Shown here: positions 21,210-33,299 of the stretch, one piece after another
Numbering within the stretch: the stretch's first letter is position 1
Layout: each line of letters opens with the position of its first letter
Assembly: GCA_963930655.1 (NCBI GenBank)
Contig: OZ005616.1
Span: 23,882,922-23,946,921, forward strand
Source of the DNA: Myrica gale
Lineage: Eukaryota; Streptophyta; Magnoliopsida; Fagales; Myricaceae
Direction of reading: 5' to 3'
DNA length: 64,000 nt
Program-made: the position numbers and the translations under genes
The notes under the pieces: model-generated
Databases searched by the model: none
What the model was told of the DNA's origin: nothing
What the model saw: only the letters and a program-made list of their open reading frames with translations

Positions 21210-24200
21210 ACTAGCTAAAAACAAAACTACTACTTCTTATCACAATCTTAATTTTGATAATTTGACTGGATCCCTTCCAAATGCTTCTCTATGATCTGCT
21301 CTCTCTTCTTTGGAAGTCGAAGTTTAAGTTAATTTAATCACTTGGTCGGGGGTTTTTGTCTTAATGGCATCACGTGGTTCCCAATTCCAAGTTATGGTTT
21401 GTACATTTTTCTAAGGTCTTTCTTCAATATCGTATGACATTAATAACATTATTAATTGAGGTCGTGAATTGGAGTGTTTTTCCCCGTAATAGATTTATTT
21501 GCAGAAGCTGTATTCCATGACCGTGAGTGCAGGCAACCCATTTTGTACACACAAAACAAACAACTCCGTAGAGGGCACATGTGGATCGATTGTGATCCTA
21601 CGTGTGCTTATCAGACGGAACATGAACAACAACTTAAAATATACTGCCATTGCTAAACCCTATAAGCTTTGTCACCTTCTCATGATGGAGTTGCTAAAGG
21701 AGCATCCTTTGACTTTGACTACAACAACACCATCCATCCTCGAAGAGAGAGATGGAACAATAGTTTGACCAGTCAAACCTCCTTAGGAATTGAGAATACA
21801 CTCTGTACCTTCTAACTGTCATTGATTATCTTCGCAATTTGCACCTCAATTAACTATCAATGACCTTACACTTTAAACTTCATGTTACAATTAAACCATT
21901 AGGATTATAACACATGACACATTTTTAAGTTATTTTAATGATGAGATCTTAACATGGGTGTAAATTGTAAGTTCATTGGTAGTTTATGGTGCAATGTGTA
22001 GGATTGGGTAGTTTGAAGTGTAAATTGTAAACATAATGGTAGTTAGAGAGTCTGAAATGTATTTGTACCTAAAATTGAAAAAGAAGTGTACGTACGTGGA
22101 TCTTTCGGGTTCATAGACCTATTTAAGTTTCTTCCATTAGATATCTACACGAGTAGAAGTAGGGTGCTACTACGGTCATGCTTGATAAGAGAGTACAAAT
22201 CTTCGACTGTAACTCCTTAACTTTATTCGCCTAAAAGAACAAAAAGGTTAGGCATAAAAAGGAACAACAACGTACAACTTAGATATTAAATATGAGTGTT
22301 GATTTAGGAAGCATTTTTTTTTGTGGTCAGAGAGTAGTGTGGTCCTAAAAAAAAAGGAACCAGGAGATTGGATGCCTATTGTGTGGTCCTCAACCGATTG
22401 GTTTACCTGTTGTCTACTCCTTTAGATTAGAGTTATATAGTATGCATATATATATATATATCTTATTTGTAGAATAAACCCGATGAGATTCTAAGGAAGA
22501 ACAAGATATTGGTCTCATAGAATTAGGAGATCTAGACTCGGCCATGTTATAGACTTCTCTTGATCCCTTGGACATGGATCATCTTAAACTTGTCTCCATA
22601 GGCCCATGTTTCGGCTAACCACTATGGGTTTGGTTTCGCTTGAAATCTGAAAGTGGGTTTCGTTTATATCCGAGGCCATGGGCCGCTTTGACCCATAATG
22701 GTCCATATTGGGTTAACCACCAACGCTAGCGTTGAAATTTGCAGCCCATATTGATCCTCTCGTACGTCTAACGCATATCATGAGATAATTGTCTACCAAA
22801 TATGCTCATTAATTGAAAAGCCATAACAGCTCATCATTTGGAACTTGATGCACTGAGCTTTCTAGTCCTCGTTCTGTCACCCCTAATTAGGTTTTGATAA
22901 AAGAGCCAGACTCTCAAATGTCTTCTTTGAATTATTAGTGCCTTGATTTCATTCTGGTAATCATTGTGAATAGACAATGTCCCATGTAGCCATTGGTTGA
23001 ACTTGAACGAAAAAGAAGAACCTCATCATCAATATTAAGATTATTTAAGTCTTAATTATTATACAATTTTGAATGGGCTAGTCCATGTGATCCATTTGTA
23101 ACATATAAGTCTTTTCGTTCACCAAACGTCTGTTCACTACCGGGGATGATGTTCGAGATTGACTATCCGACTCTAATAATGGACATATCTATCCTAACCC
23201 TATATCGATCTTTAGTTAATTTGCTAACTTGCATATTCCAACTAGGAAATCAAATACTATCTAAAGCTTCTTTAGTCGTCGCATCAGTAGAATCGAGCCA
23301 GGAATTTCTCGCTATCCTAATTTTGTTGTCGTTTTACTCCATCTTCCTTTCTTCGTGGGTATCTAATAATCTTTCCTTAATGGCGCATATAATGCAACAT
23401 AGCCATCGACCACCGTCGTTATCAAACTAGAATCCAATGAACCAGCAGAGGGCAGAAAAGAAACTTAGTTGGGCCTTTAGGGTAAACTAATGAAGAACAT
23501 ATCCTGTCTGTAATGGAGAATCCAGGAGCAACTAATCAGGCCCTATCAAAATCAAATCAGGATATACATGAAGGAACTATCTGACAAAGAAATTCGTGCT
23601 TTTGTTCCCATAAAGGGGCCTGCTATCTTTACATTGCGGTTGATTGTTTTCTTTTCTACTTACAGAAAAGAAAAAGCAAAAGAAAAGGAGGACAACTACT
23701 TTTGTTCTGTTTGTTGTTTGTGCAAATCGTTTCACCTAATTCACCACACACCTTTTATATTGCCGCAAATCACAATACAGATTAAGCTCTTTCCCTCATA
23801 GTGGTAGGCTGGTAGCGTATAATCTCCCTCCATAGATGCTCCTATGCTAATGCTTGCCCCGGTTGACTTGTGATAATCCTATGGCACATGATTATGTTTT
23901 CTAACTTAATGTTCTTATATTCCTCGGACTGAATACTGTTGTTATATATATAGTCTCTGTCGTTTCAGAGTCTGCAAAGGGTTCAGATGGTTAGCGGCTG
24001 CCATTTGGGATTGTGTATCATCTGGGTATAAGTCCTTTTCTACAGTAGAGTTGGCTGGCCAGTTATATAGTTTCCTACACACGTAGGTATGCTTCGAAGA
24101 TGTAGTACTCGGGATTTTTGTTCCTAAGATTGAAGTTTAGTCAAAGAAAAAGAAATGATAATCAATCTAATTAATCAGAAATAAAGTTGGTGTGATTTGG

Positions 24201-24940
24201 TTACTGGCTTCACCATTCTACAGCCCTGGTACTCCTCTCCCCCCGTTAGATTCAAAAAAGGTTCTATGTGCCCAACTCAAATTGATCTGACCTAATTTAA
24301 CCTTACTTCGTGGGTTTAATGTCTCTTTTTTTCTTTTTTCTTTTTTATTCAACTCTCTTAAAATTAAGGAAAAGACAAAAGCTCAAAACCAAAGCTTTAA
24401 GCAAATGACACGTTGCTGATATATTTGTAACGCCTTAAACGAGTAATGGAGATTTGCCAAGGGCTTGACAAACCAGGGTCATTGATAGTCCTTGATTTTC
24501 TTGATTACGCGCTCGTTCCCGATGACTGAAGTCATTTTCTTATAGGCTAAGAATCGATTCAACTCATACTCAAGTGTAGGGTGCCGGCCGCCGGCCGGTG
24601 GGGCATCCACAGAATGCACAAATTCATGCCATCCAAAATGCATGGCTTTACTTTTGTTTGTTTTTTTTTTCTCTAATTCCTTTTATTTCTTATTAGGTAG
24701 AAAATAACTGCACTTGTTTAGTTAAAAGGGTCGGCCTTGGTGTTTACGTGTCCTCAGCCTCCTCTAGTATCTTCATGAACCAGGAGGCGACTATAGGCCA
24801 TCCCACTTGAATAATTTGACTCAAATCTTATCAGATTTGAGTAGAATTCAGCTGTGATAAGCCGAGTGAATCAAGCTACAACCATTATTGGAATTAATAG
24901 TCTCACATTGCTAAAATAATGTAAGTTATGGTAATCAAAA
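21210..24940. other. Intergenic, no gene seen
   Basis: After the PLATZ 3' flank there are only chance reading frames. It holds an imperfect foldback (21784-22073), an (AT)n run near 22447 and a GC-rich inverted stretch GCCGGCCGCCGGCCGG near 24584. No conserved coding exon was recognised. Confidence 0.45.
21784..22073. repeat. Imperfect foldback (MITE-like)
   Basis: The left side (TGTACCTTCTAACTGTCATT, then CGCAATTTGCACCTCAA) pairs imperfectly with the right side (TTGAAGTGTAAATTGTAAAC, then GGTAGTTAGAGAG). Arms are about 100 bp with many mismatches. I could not confirm a target duplication. Confidence 0.4.
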
Positions 24941-25240
24941 ATTTATAAATAAAGTTTTCTTTTATAATTTCATCTTTGTATCATTGAATACATCAATATG
25001 TTAAGTTGAGCCTCTCCTCAGTAGACGTAAGTTTATGGACTAAACCATTTAAATCTTGTGTCTTACATCTCTCTTAGTCTAAATTATTTTTTTCTATTTT
25101 ATTTTTATTCTTAACATGACTAAGAAAAAGAGGTGAGACATAAGATTTAAGTGGTTCGATCCATAGACTTAGTCCTAACTAGAAAGATTGATATACTCAC
25201 TTATGTAAGTATGAGATTACAAGAATATTTTATTTATAAA
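24941..25240. repeat. Long foldback element
   Basis: The best arms are 25028-25079 and 25118-25172 (both around CATTTAAATCTTGTGTC / GACATAAGATTTAAGTGG). Weaker pairing extends to TTTATAAATAAA at 24942 and TTTATTTATAAA near 25229. The loop is AT-rich. No coding content or clear target duplication. Confidence 0.55.
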
Positions 25241-25353
25241 CTTTTTTAAAGGTTTATACTGTCATTTAGATTAAAAATTTTTGGTGATTTAAATAAAAGG
25301 CCGATGAATAGTTCGGTTAGTTATTTCGTCTGTGTTTTGGAGTTATCATCTTA

Positions 25354-25541
25354 GGAGATGTTCGGTTAATGTGTTTTGTGAGGATTTTTTGTGTTTTGAT
25401 AATTTTTAAGTGGTGTTAACTTTATTGATATGCGTGTTGTAGTTATTTTTAGGTGGTGTTAAAAATGATGTTTGGTTGTAAAAATTTTTATTTTATTAAG
25501 ATTAAAAAAATCCTATAAAAACTAACAACCCGAACGTACCC
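25354..25541. mobile_element. Tourist-like MITE, 188 bp
   Basis: Ends GGAGATGTTCGG / CCGAACGTACCC are flanked by TTA at 25351-25353 and 25542-25544. The interior (GATTTTTTGTGTTTTGA, TATGCGTGTTGTAGTTATT) matches the elements at 55691 and, inverted, 26172 and 32608. Confidence 0.8.
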
Positions 25542-25819
25542 TTAATCCCTACGGACAGTGCAGAGAAATAAAAAAAAAAGTTCCGCCGTTTTTATGGGGT
25601 ATATAATATTTCTAACTATGTACTGAAGGTCAGGTTCAATGGTTCTTCCTTCAACATTTTTTTGAGTTTAAAATCTCATCTCAAGAAAGCAATAGAATAT
25701 GGGAAATGGGGGAGGTCGGCTGGAACATATCAGTCTGAGAACTGTTGACAACTGGGACACCTTGAACAAAACAAAACTATTTATCTACGCAAGACAGCCT
25801 CACACGTCTAGGAATGCCC

Positions 25820-26070
25820 ATCCCTTTCACACAGAGGATGAGAGAGAGAGAGAGAGACAAAGAGACAAAAGGGGTCGGGTCGCGGTCTCTGTGGCTTCGT
25901 TGGATTGCTTCTTTTGCATGTGCGCTCGATCTTTTTCCTACTCCAGGCTCCACATCCCTTTCGCACAGGGAGGATGAGAGAGACAGATACGAGAGAGGAC
26001 GCGGCTAAAATCTGTGGCTACGATTGATTGCTCCTTGCTTCTGCTGCATGTGCACTCTATCTTTCTCCTC
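25820..26070 (+). repeat. Diverged tandem duplication, about 125-bp unit
   Basis: The segment starting CATCCCTTTCACACAGAGGA and ending CTCGATCTTTTTCCTACTCC is followed by a second version starting CATCCCTTTCGCACAGGGAG and ending CTCTATCTTTCTCCTCCTC. Both share TGTGGCT..GATTG and GCATGTGC. A (GA)n run sits in the first copy. Confidence 0.75.
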
Positions 26071-26171
26071 CTCACTAGACTAATTTATCTAAACATTTTT
26101 CAAATGTCCATTGTCCAAACCACCCATATGAACACAGAAGGTTTGAAAGAGAAAATAAAAGAAGCTAAGGG

Positions 26172-26352
26172 TGTTCTGTATACAAATATTCTCAGGATTT
26201 TTTTAATTCTTATAATACAAAATATTCTACAACCAAACATCATTCTTAACACTACATAAAAATAACTAAAACACGCATACCAATAAAGTTAACATCACCT
26301 AAAATTCTCAAAACATAAAAAATTCTCAAAAAACATTCAAACCGAATAGCCT
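26172..26352. mobile_element. Tourist-like MITE, degenerate
   Basis: The interior (CTAAAACACGCATACCAATA, CACCTAAAATTCTCAAAAC) matches the inverse of the 25354 element. The ends GGGTGTTCTG / CCGAATAGCCTCC are degenerate, and no TTA/TAA duplication survives. Confidence 0.55.
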
Positions 26353-27929
26353 CCAAGAAAAAAAATAATCCTCCGGCTTAATTGCACGGTATAATTTGAT
26401 GAGAGATGGACTTAGCTGGTGGATCTCATATTAGTTAATATTATTTATATAAAATTTCGAGTAACATGAGTCTACAATCAAATCTACATATTCGATTTAT
26501 TTCTCTTTGAATTATATCTTGCAATCTAAGTAGAAAATTACAAAAAAAATCTTCATCTAAATTAATTAATCGAAGACAATTGACGACCAATAATAGGTTG
26601 CATTCTTTTATGGTGTTTACTACTTATTAGAGTTTTGAATTCTTATATGTGGATATTTTTTTAGTCCACGAAGTTTGGTATTAAATATCGAATTCTCAAA
26701 CTATTAAAATTAATCCATATTTATCATATTATATAATCTAATAGTCTATATTATGTATGTAGTCTATTTTTTGCACATTTTAACTGTATGATCTTAATAT
26801 TGATGTATTTTGATAATTTTAAGATTAAATGTGATGAAATTAGTAATTTAAACCCATAAATAATATTTAATGTATAGTTGGGAGGCTATAAGTTTAGATT
26901 TAATGAAGGCCACCCCACCTCCACCGGATATTTTATTGGAAGTTTGAATGAATTATCTGATAAAATAGAACATGAAGGGACTGCAACGGCATTTGGGTTA
27001 ATGATTTCATCTCTTTGATTTCTCTCAAAAAATCCGTCTCCACGGAATTCTCTTCTTATAGTCTTTGTAGTAGTTCAATCGCCGTCGTTTCGAAGGGAAA
27101 ATTAAAGTGAAACGGCAAATCGGTTGAAATCACGTATTAATTCAATTTCACGCCACGTCTTAGTAGGTTAGAAAGCAAATTAGCGATTTGGATGGGTAAC
27201 TAAACTCATTGCTAGACGTTACCAATAGGAAGCTTCACCTTTTCTCTCATTTCTTGACTGCGAAAGCTCAACAACCAACATTTTCGTACTAATTAATTAT
27301 TTAGTTCACCCACTTAATACATCTTTAAAGCCTTCTCTTTCAAAAGGCACCATCAATTGTATTCCCTCTTCTTCTTCTTTTAAGGCCAATTGTATTTTCC
27401 TAAAAAAGGTAAGAAAAATATTCTTATTTCAAGATAGATATACAATTTTATGTCTCAATTGCATAGTATAATTTGAAAAGAAATAGATATGAAGATTTAA
27501 TTATATGGTACATATTTATGTGCAACATTAAATGGTGTATAGTCCATCTGTCTCTCTTCAAATTGCACTATGAATATTATAGATTGCATATCCTTCTTTA
27601 AATCAAATATAGGGTATTAATTTATTTTTAAATAGCTTAGCATCTAAGTCTTCAAAATCTTATCTGTCCAAATAAATGAGATACTTCAATTATATTTTCT
27701 TGAATGTTAAATAATTCAACGATTAATGTTTAAATGGTAAGATTTTAAAACACTTAGGTGTAAGTTGGTGGATATAATATAAAAATTTCTTAGTTTATCT
27801 TAAAGGCCACCTTGTTCTTCCTTAAAGATTTATCTTAATATTTTTAATCGAAAATAAATCAGATCATTCAAATATATTTTTTCTGAGTTTTAAATTATTC
27901 GATTTTAAAACTCTTGCCTAAGGTGTTGG

Positions 27930-27972
<43 letters not shown>

Positions 27973-28175
27973 ATTTTAATTCATCTTGTGGGTGACCTTG
28001 ATTTTCGTTAAGATTTGCTTTAATATTTTTAATCGAAAATAGAAACTAGAAAAAATTTCTCCTTGGAAAAGAACTAAGGGTATTTTGGTCACAGTGTAAA
28101 AGAGAGACATTACGAAGGGTCCTAAATGGTCTGGTCGGCTTTGAGAACCCGATCTCACTCTCAGCGCTAAGAAAT
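26353..28175. other. AT-rich intergenic with diverged tandem repeat
   Basis: No gene seen. 27655-27845 and 27855-28050 are diverged copies of one unit: both pass from a TCAA.TATATTTT stretch through GATTTTAAAAC, AGGTGT...GTTGG, a CTT..GGTGACC/GGCCACCTT segment and AATATTTTTAATCGAAAATA. An (AT)n microsatellite (27933-27969) interrupts the second copy. Confidence 0.6.
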
Positions 28176-28184
28176 TAAGAATAA

Positions 28185-29047
28185 GGCTTAAATGCACCCC
28201 ATGCCCCTGGGGTATGTCGAAAGAGCAAATATGTCCCTGTGGTATGCAAAGTCATTTTCATACCCCTGAGGTATACTTTAAGGAGCAAATATGCCCCTCC
28301 GTTATGTGCCGTTTGAAACTCTAACGTTAAATGCTGACGTGTCAAATTTTGACACGTCAGCACCAATCAGGGGTCGACACCTGTAATTTTCGAAATAAAA
28401 AAAAACTCGACAGAATTGGGGGAGAGCCCCCCAGCGGCGAAGGGAGCCCATCTCCCTTCGCCGCCGCGAGGGGTGGCCGCCAGCCACCCCCGCGGCTCGC
28501 GCCGTGCGGGGGTGGCCGGCAGGGGCCACCCCGGCGAAGGGGGAGCCCCGATCTAGGCTCCCCCGTCGCGCGAGCGGCGCCCGCGCGAACGGCGCAGGGG
28601 AGCCTAGATCTGGGCTCCCCACGTCGCGCGAGGCGGCCGCGCGCCGCGAGGGGTGGCCTCGAGCCACCCCCGCGTCTCCCCTGCTCAGGGGTGGCGCGCG
28701 GGCGCCGCTCGCGCGACGGGGGAGCCCAGATCGGGGCTCCCCCTTCGCCGGGGTGGCCCCTGCCGGCCACCCCTCGCGGCGGCGAAGGGAGCTGCTGGGG
28801 GGCTCTCCCCCAGTTCTGTCGAGTTTTTTTTTTTTAATTTCGAAAATTACAGGTGTCGACCCCTGATTGGTGCTGACGTGTCAAATTTTGACACGTCAGC
28901 ATTTAACGTTAGAGTTTCAAACGACACATAACGGAGGGACATATTTGCTCCTTAAAGTATACCTCAGGGGTATGAAAATGACTTTGCATACCACAGGGCA
29001 TATTTGCTCTTTCGGCATACCCCAGGGGCACGAGGTGCATTTAAGCC
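28185..29047. mobile_element. GC-rich foldback MULE, 863 bp
   Basis: The whole element is one giant inverted repeat. It begins GGCTTAAATGCACC and ends GCATTTAAGCC. TAAGAATAA occurs at 28176-28184 and 29048-29056, a 9-bp target duplication of Mutator type. The outer arms (about 260 bp) differ at only a handful of sites. The inner 360 bp is extremely GC-rich and also largely self-complementary (GGGGTGGCCCCTGCC pairs with GGCAGGGGCCACCCC). No transposase; the apparent reading frames inside are a by-product of GC-rich palindromic text. The end sequence is shared with the Pack-MULE at 6154. Confidence 0.88.
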
Positions 29048-29148
29048 TAAGAATAAATACGGGTTCTGTCTCTCTCGCTCAATCTTCTTATCCGGAAAAC
29101 CATACTTTCCAGCCGTAGGGAACGGAAACGAAAAGAAGCGAAATCACA

Positions 29149-32100
29149 ATGCTATGTTTCAGATCAAACCGCTTGTCTTATCTTCTTCCTGTCTGTCTCT
29201 TCCTCTTCTTCTCCTCAGCCTTTGGAAGCTCTCGGGTACACCACACTCTGCGTAACCCAGGTACGGTCTCTGCGTCGATATTATTTGGTTTTTTCGTTTC
29301 CTCAATCTATGTACGTTTTCTTGGCAACAATATGGAATGTAAAGATGAAGTTTTTTTGTTTGTTGCTTTTTACGTTATAGAGGTTCCTGTCAAGAGAGAA
29401 TACGAGGGGGCGGTGCAATGGAACGGAAGGCCGAGGTTTCTTGCGGAGGAGAGTACAGGGAACTCTTCTCTGATATTGGCTGAGAAGAGGACGTACAGGA
29501 GGGACCCTCTTGATGGGTTTAAGCGCTACACTGGTGGCTGGAATATCCGCAACGAACATTACTGGGCCGTGAGTCTTTTTTGTTCTTTTTTTTTTTCCTG
29601 CTAAAACTCTGCTCCAATTATCTGTCATCTGGGTTTCCTTTTTTGTTGAGTTATAATCCATAATTGCTCTCTGGGTATAACAAGTGTGCTTATTTGTATA
29701 CGACAATCAATGAGTGGCTATTCCCATCTACGTACGGGGTATCTTTCTTTAGGTCGTGGATCTCTATGTTGATTTCCTCTTCTGTTTATAGTGCATTTTG
29801 GTTTGTTACTATTTTGTGAGAATCAATAATGGGCTACTAGCTTCGTTTATGGCTTTAGATCTCTATAGTTTGAGATATATGTTTCTGAACGTTTGCCTAT
29901 GAGCGCAGTGCTCCTAGTATTGTCCATTAATTGATTTATTGCTTGGAATTTGCGACTGACTGGTTTGATTTCTTCTCCAATTGTCTTGATCTTCTGGCGT
30001 TAGCTCGTTTTGCAGATTGTCTTGGTCAATGAACTTTCTTGGTTTTAACTCCGATTATCATTTTATAATGCAGTCTGTGGGTCTCACTGCTGCTCCATTC
30101 TTCGTCATTGCCGGGATTTGGTTTGCGCTTTTCGGGCTTATCTTGTGCATCATCTGTCTCCGCCATTGCTGTTGTCCAAAAGAACCTTACGGCTATTCTG
30201 GAACCGCCTATGCTCTCTCCCTTATTTTTCTCATACTCTTCACGCTTTCAGCAATGTATTTCTCTTACTTTCTCTCTACAAAGCAGTCATTATTTTTTAT
30301 GTTCAACTGTATAATTTTTCTATTAAGTAATTTCTGACTCCCTCAACTTTTTGTTTTACAACTGTAGTGCCGGATGCGTAGTTCTGTACACTGGTCAGGG
30401 GAACTTCCATGGCAGTACAACCAGCACACTTGATTATGTTGTGAATCAGGCAGATACGGTGGTTGAAAACCTAAAAAATGTATCCGGTTATCTTGTTGCT
30501 GCTAAAGGGATTACAGTGGATTCTATATTTCTGCCATCAGATCTCCCTAAGAACATTGACGATATTGAAACGAAGATCAACTCTTCTGCTTCCACTCTTT
30601 CTCAGAAGACTACAGATAATTCAAAGGATATACAAGATGGCCTGAATAGCATGTAAGTATGAGCTCCTAAGAACTTTTTTTCTGGAGCTTGACATGATTT
30701 CAAATAATAATTCTCTGTTGCCTGCTCTGCAGGAGACTGGCTCTTATTATCATTGCAGCTGTTATGCTCTTTTTGGCATTTATTGGTTTTTGTAAGTCCC
30801 TTTGTTCTCTTATGAATAGATGGGGGTTATTCTCACTAAATGACTTATTAAGAGTAACTTCGTTTTTAAACATAACTGTTGTTGCCCTTGATGCAGTATT
30901 TTCCGTTCTTGGGTTGCAACCTCTTGTGTACTTGTAAGTGATATAAACATCAAACCCTTTTCTGTTCATGTCATTTATGATTTTGGAGTCGCTCTGTTTT
31001 AATTGTCATATTTTTTCTATGGATTCTTACATTTGATGACACTACAGTTTGGTGATGATTGGGTGGATTCTTGTCGCTGGCACTTTCATTTTATGCGGTG
31101 TATTTCTCCTCGTCCATAAGTAAGTTTGGTTTGGTAATTGTTAGATTTCTGTTTATTATGTTGTATGTGGACCTTTCCCTCAATTGAAATTAAATATGGA
31201 AAACTTACTCTCTGCCGTAGCAGCTAAGTTTCCTGTACATACTTGTGTAGTTGCTGTTTCTGATCATTGTGTAATTGCAAATTATTTGAATAGTGTACAT
31301 GCTTGCATATTATCATTGTGTTTCAGTTCTTGTTGTTCATTGTGTGAGTTAGTCTATTCGAATTGAGGAGTACAAATTTGTGAAGTACATTAATGGTTGC
31401 AGTGTCATGTGGAAGTGCCCTTCCACATGACATTCTTTTTCAATTTTCATTTAATGACTATAACGGAGTTATTACTTATAAAAAAAAAACAATAACGGAG
31501 TTATTGGCAATGAAACTAATGAAAAATAGACCAAAAAAGGTGGTCTTTATTTGTCTGCTTAGTAAGAGAACTTCATTCATGGAAAGAGTCAACTGGTTTG
31601 CTTCAATATCAAACTTCTGGGGGACACTTTTTGCTTGGCCTGCAGATTGCTCTGACATCCAGACAATCGTGCTTGGCTCCAGCCCTTTGGTTATTGTATG
31701 TTATTGACCTTTCATGGTGGATATGAATCGTTTAGTGTATACTACTGATCCCTGGAATTCTTTGATACTACCATTCCTGGTACTACAGTGCACTTCATCA
31801 ACTCAGGAGAATAATTGGTATTTGCTTTTCTTTATTCCCATTGCCTTTCTTTAACAAGCTGCTTGATAGGTATCTTTGTTCTTTTAGGAGATTTGTTGGG
31901 TAAGTTTACTAAATGTTCTTGCTGTTTAGGTACAACTATTTTATGCAGATATAGTTGTTAGATCTAACGACTTTTTGTAAATGCATTAGTGTGGTTGCAG
32001 ATTCATGCGTTGCAATGGATGAATGGGTCCAGAATCCCGCTGCACACACAGCTTTAGATGATATACTCCCATGTGTGGACAATGCAACTGCACAAGAAAC

Positions 32101-33299
32101 CCTATCACAATCCAAAAATGTCACCTACCAGCTTGTCCTTGTGGTTGACAGCATGATCAACAACATTTCTAATGTCAATTTCCCACCCAATGCTGGGCCC
32201 CTGTATTTCAATCAATCTGGTCCATTGTTGCCTGTTCTTTGCAACCCGTTTAACTCTGATCTCACAGATAGGCAATGTGCAACTGGTGAGTTGCAGTTGA
32301 AGAATGCTACTAAGGTAATGTAATAACTGAAGTATTTGGCTTTTAGTTTGGAAGAAATGCGTGACATGGGAACCTTATGGAAGAAATGCATGACATGTGA
32401 TTGATGTCCTAGTTTTAGCCCAAGTTCTCATATATGGTCCCAAGTCTGGTCATGCCATGGGGACTCGTTTTCCATTTAGATGAGAATAGTAATTGATAAC
32501 AATACAGTAAAAGATTCAACTGATGAAATTGGGAATCTTTGGCTCTTAGATGTTTAATATAAATCGATGTTGATTTTTAGAGGTTGAAGTCCTTATACAG
32601 GGGCTAAGGGCATGTTTGTTTTCAACATTTTTTTTTTAGGATTTGCATCCTACTTTTTAACATTACAATCTCAACATCACAAAAACACGCATTCCAATAC
32701 AACTCATTATTACTTTTTTACACACATAAATACAAGTAACATCTACACGCATGTCAATAAAGCTCAAACATCACCTAAAAATTCTCAAAACGCTTAGAAT
32801 CCTAAAAATTGCACCAAAACGTACATGTCCTAAGAGATAAATCTTTTGTGACTATCAGTGTCCAAATCTCTTTGCTTTTTTCCTGCGTCCAAAACTTACC
32901 TTCTCTTTCAACCTTTGTTTCAAGCAGGTGTGGAAGAGCTATACCTGTCGAGTTTCAGCATCTGGTATTTGTACCACACCTGGCCGGTTGACCCCAACCT
33001 TCTACAACCAGATGGCGGCTGCTGTAAATGTTAGCTATGGTTTGTATCGTTATTCTCCATTCTTAGTTGGTTTGCAAGACTGCACTTTTGCTCGGGAAGC
33101 ATTCACGGAAATTAGCAATCACCATTGTCCTGATCTGGGAAAATATAGCAAATGGATCTATATTGGGTTGGTGATAGTATCTGCTGCTGTAATGCTCTCA
33201 TTGATGTTCTGGGTTATTTATGCTAGAGAGAGACGCCATCGTGTATATACTAAACAGTTCACGGCTAGCTCCTTGGATGAAAGAAGCAAGGCCAGATAA
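29149..33299 (+). CDS. Plant five-pass transmembrane protein with signal peptide (At2g12400/At2g25270 type)
   Basis: Nine exons join in frame to 543 residues: 29149-29260, 29381-29568, 30074-30255, 30368-30652, 30733-30791, 30897-30933, 31048-31119, 31990-32314, 32928-33299. A signal peptide (LPVCLFLFFSSAFG) is followed by membrane spans at about 108-129, 145-168, 257-280, 287-310 and 496-518. Two large lumenal or extracellular loops (about 169-256 and 311-495) carry N-glycosylation sequons (NVS, NSS, NAT, NVT, NQS) and conserved cysteines. A basic CCCPKEPYG turn and a short tail with RERRHRVYTKQ face the cytosol. The layout of signal, five spans and two glycosylated loops resembles prominin and tweety proteins, but I infer no shared function. 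Arabidopsis relatives are annotated as plasma-membrane (fusion) proteins of unknown role. Intron 7 has a poly(A) scar and intron 8 a MITE. The foldback MULE ends 101 bp before the ATG. Confidence 0.87.
31403..31432. repeat. Perfect 13-bp hairpin in intron 7
   Basis: TGTCATGTGGAAG (31403-31415), a TGCC loop, and CTTCCACATGACA (31420-31432). It is intronic; no function can be assigned. Confidence 0.7.
31460..31505 (+). repeat. Retroposition scar: poly(A) micro-insertion with 14-bp direct repeats
   Basis: ATAACGGAGTTATT at 31460-31473 and 31492-31505 is perfect. The 18-nt insert is ACTTATA followed by a poly(A) run and CA. The same ACTTATA(A)n end recurs on the minus strand at 41228-41247. It lies in intron 7 of the membrane-protein gene. 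Confidence 0.65.
32608..32830. mobile_element. Tourist-like MITE in intron 8, 223 bp
   Basis: Ends GGGCATGTTTGTTTT / CCAAAACGTACATGTCC are flanked by TAA at 32605-32607 and 32831-32833. The interior (ACACGCATGTCAATAAAGCT, CACCTAAAAATTCTCAAAAC) matches other copies in the window. Confidence 0.82.

Noticed and set aside
23146-23801. Two plus-strand reading frames of 77-94 codons
   Set aside because: Composition looks like translated AT-rich non-coding DNA; no family recognised.
27353-27398. CAATTGTATT repeated around a T-rich stretch
   Set aside because: The insert lacks a clear poly(A) run adjoining the expected repeat copy, so it does not meet the scar criteria.
28302-28931. Several overlapping long reading frames on both strands in the GC-rich core
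   Set aside because: They arise because the core is GC-rich and palindromic, so all frames lack stops. The peptides are Arg/Gly/Pro-rich mirror images with no domain.
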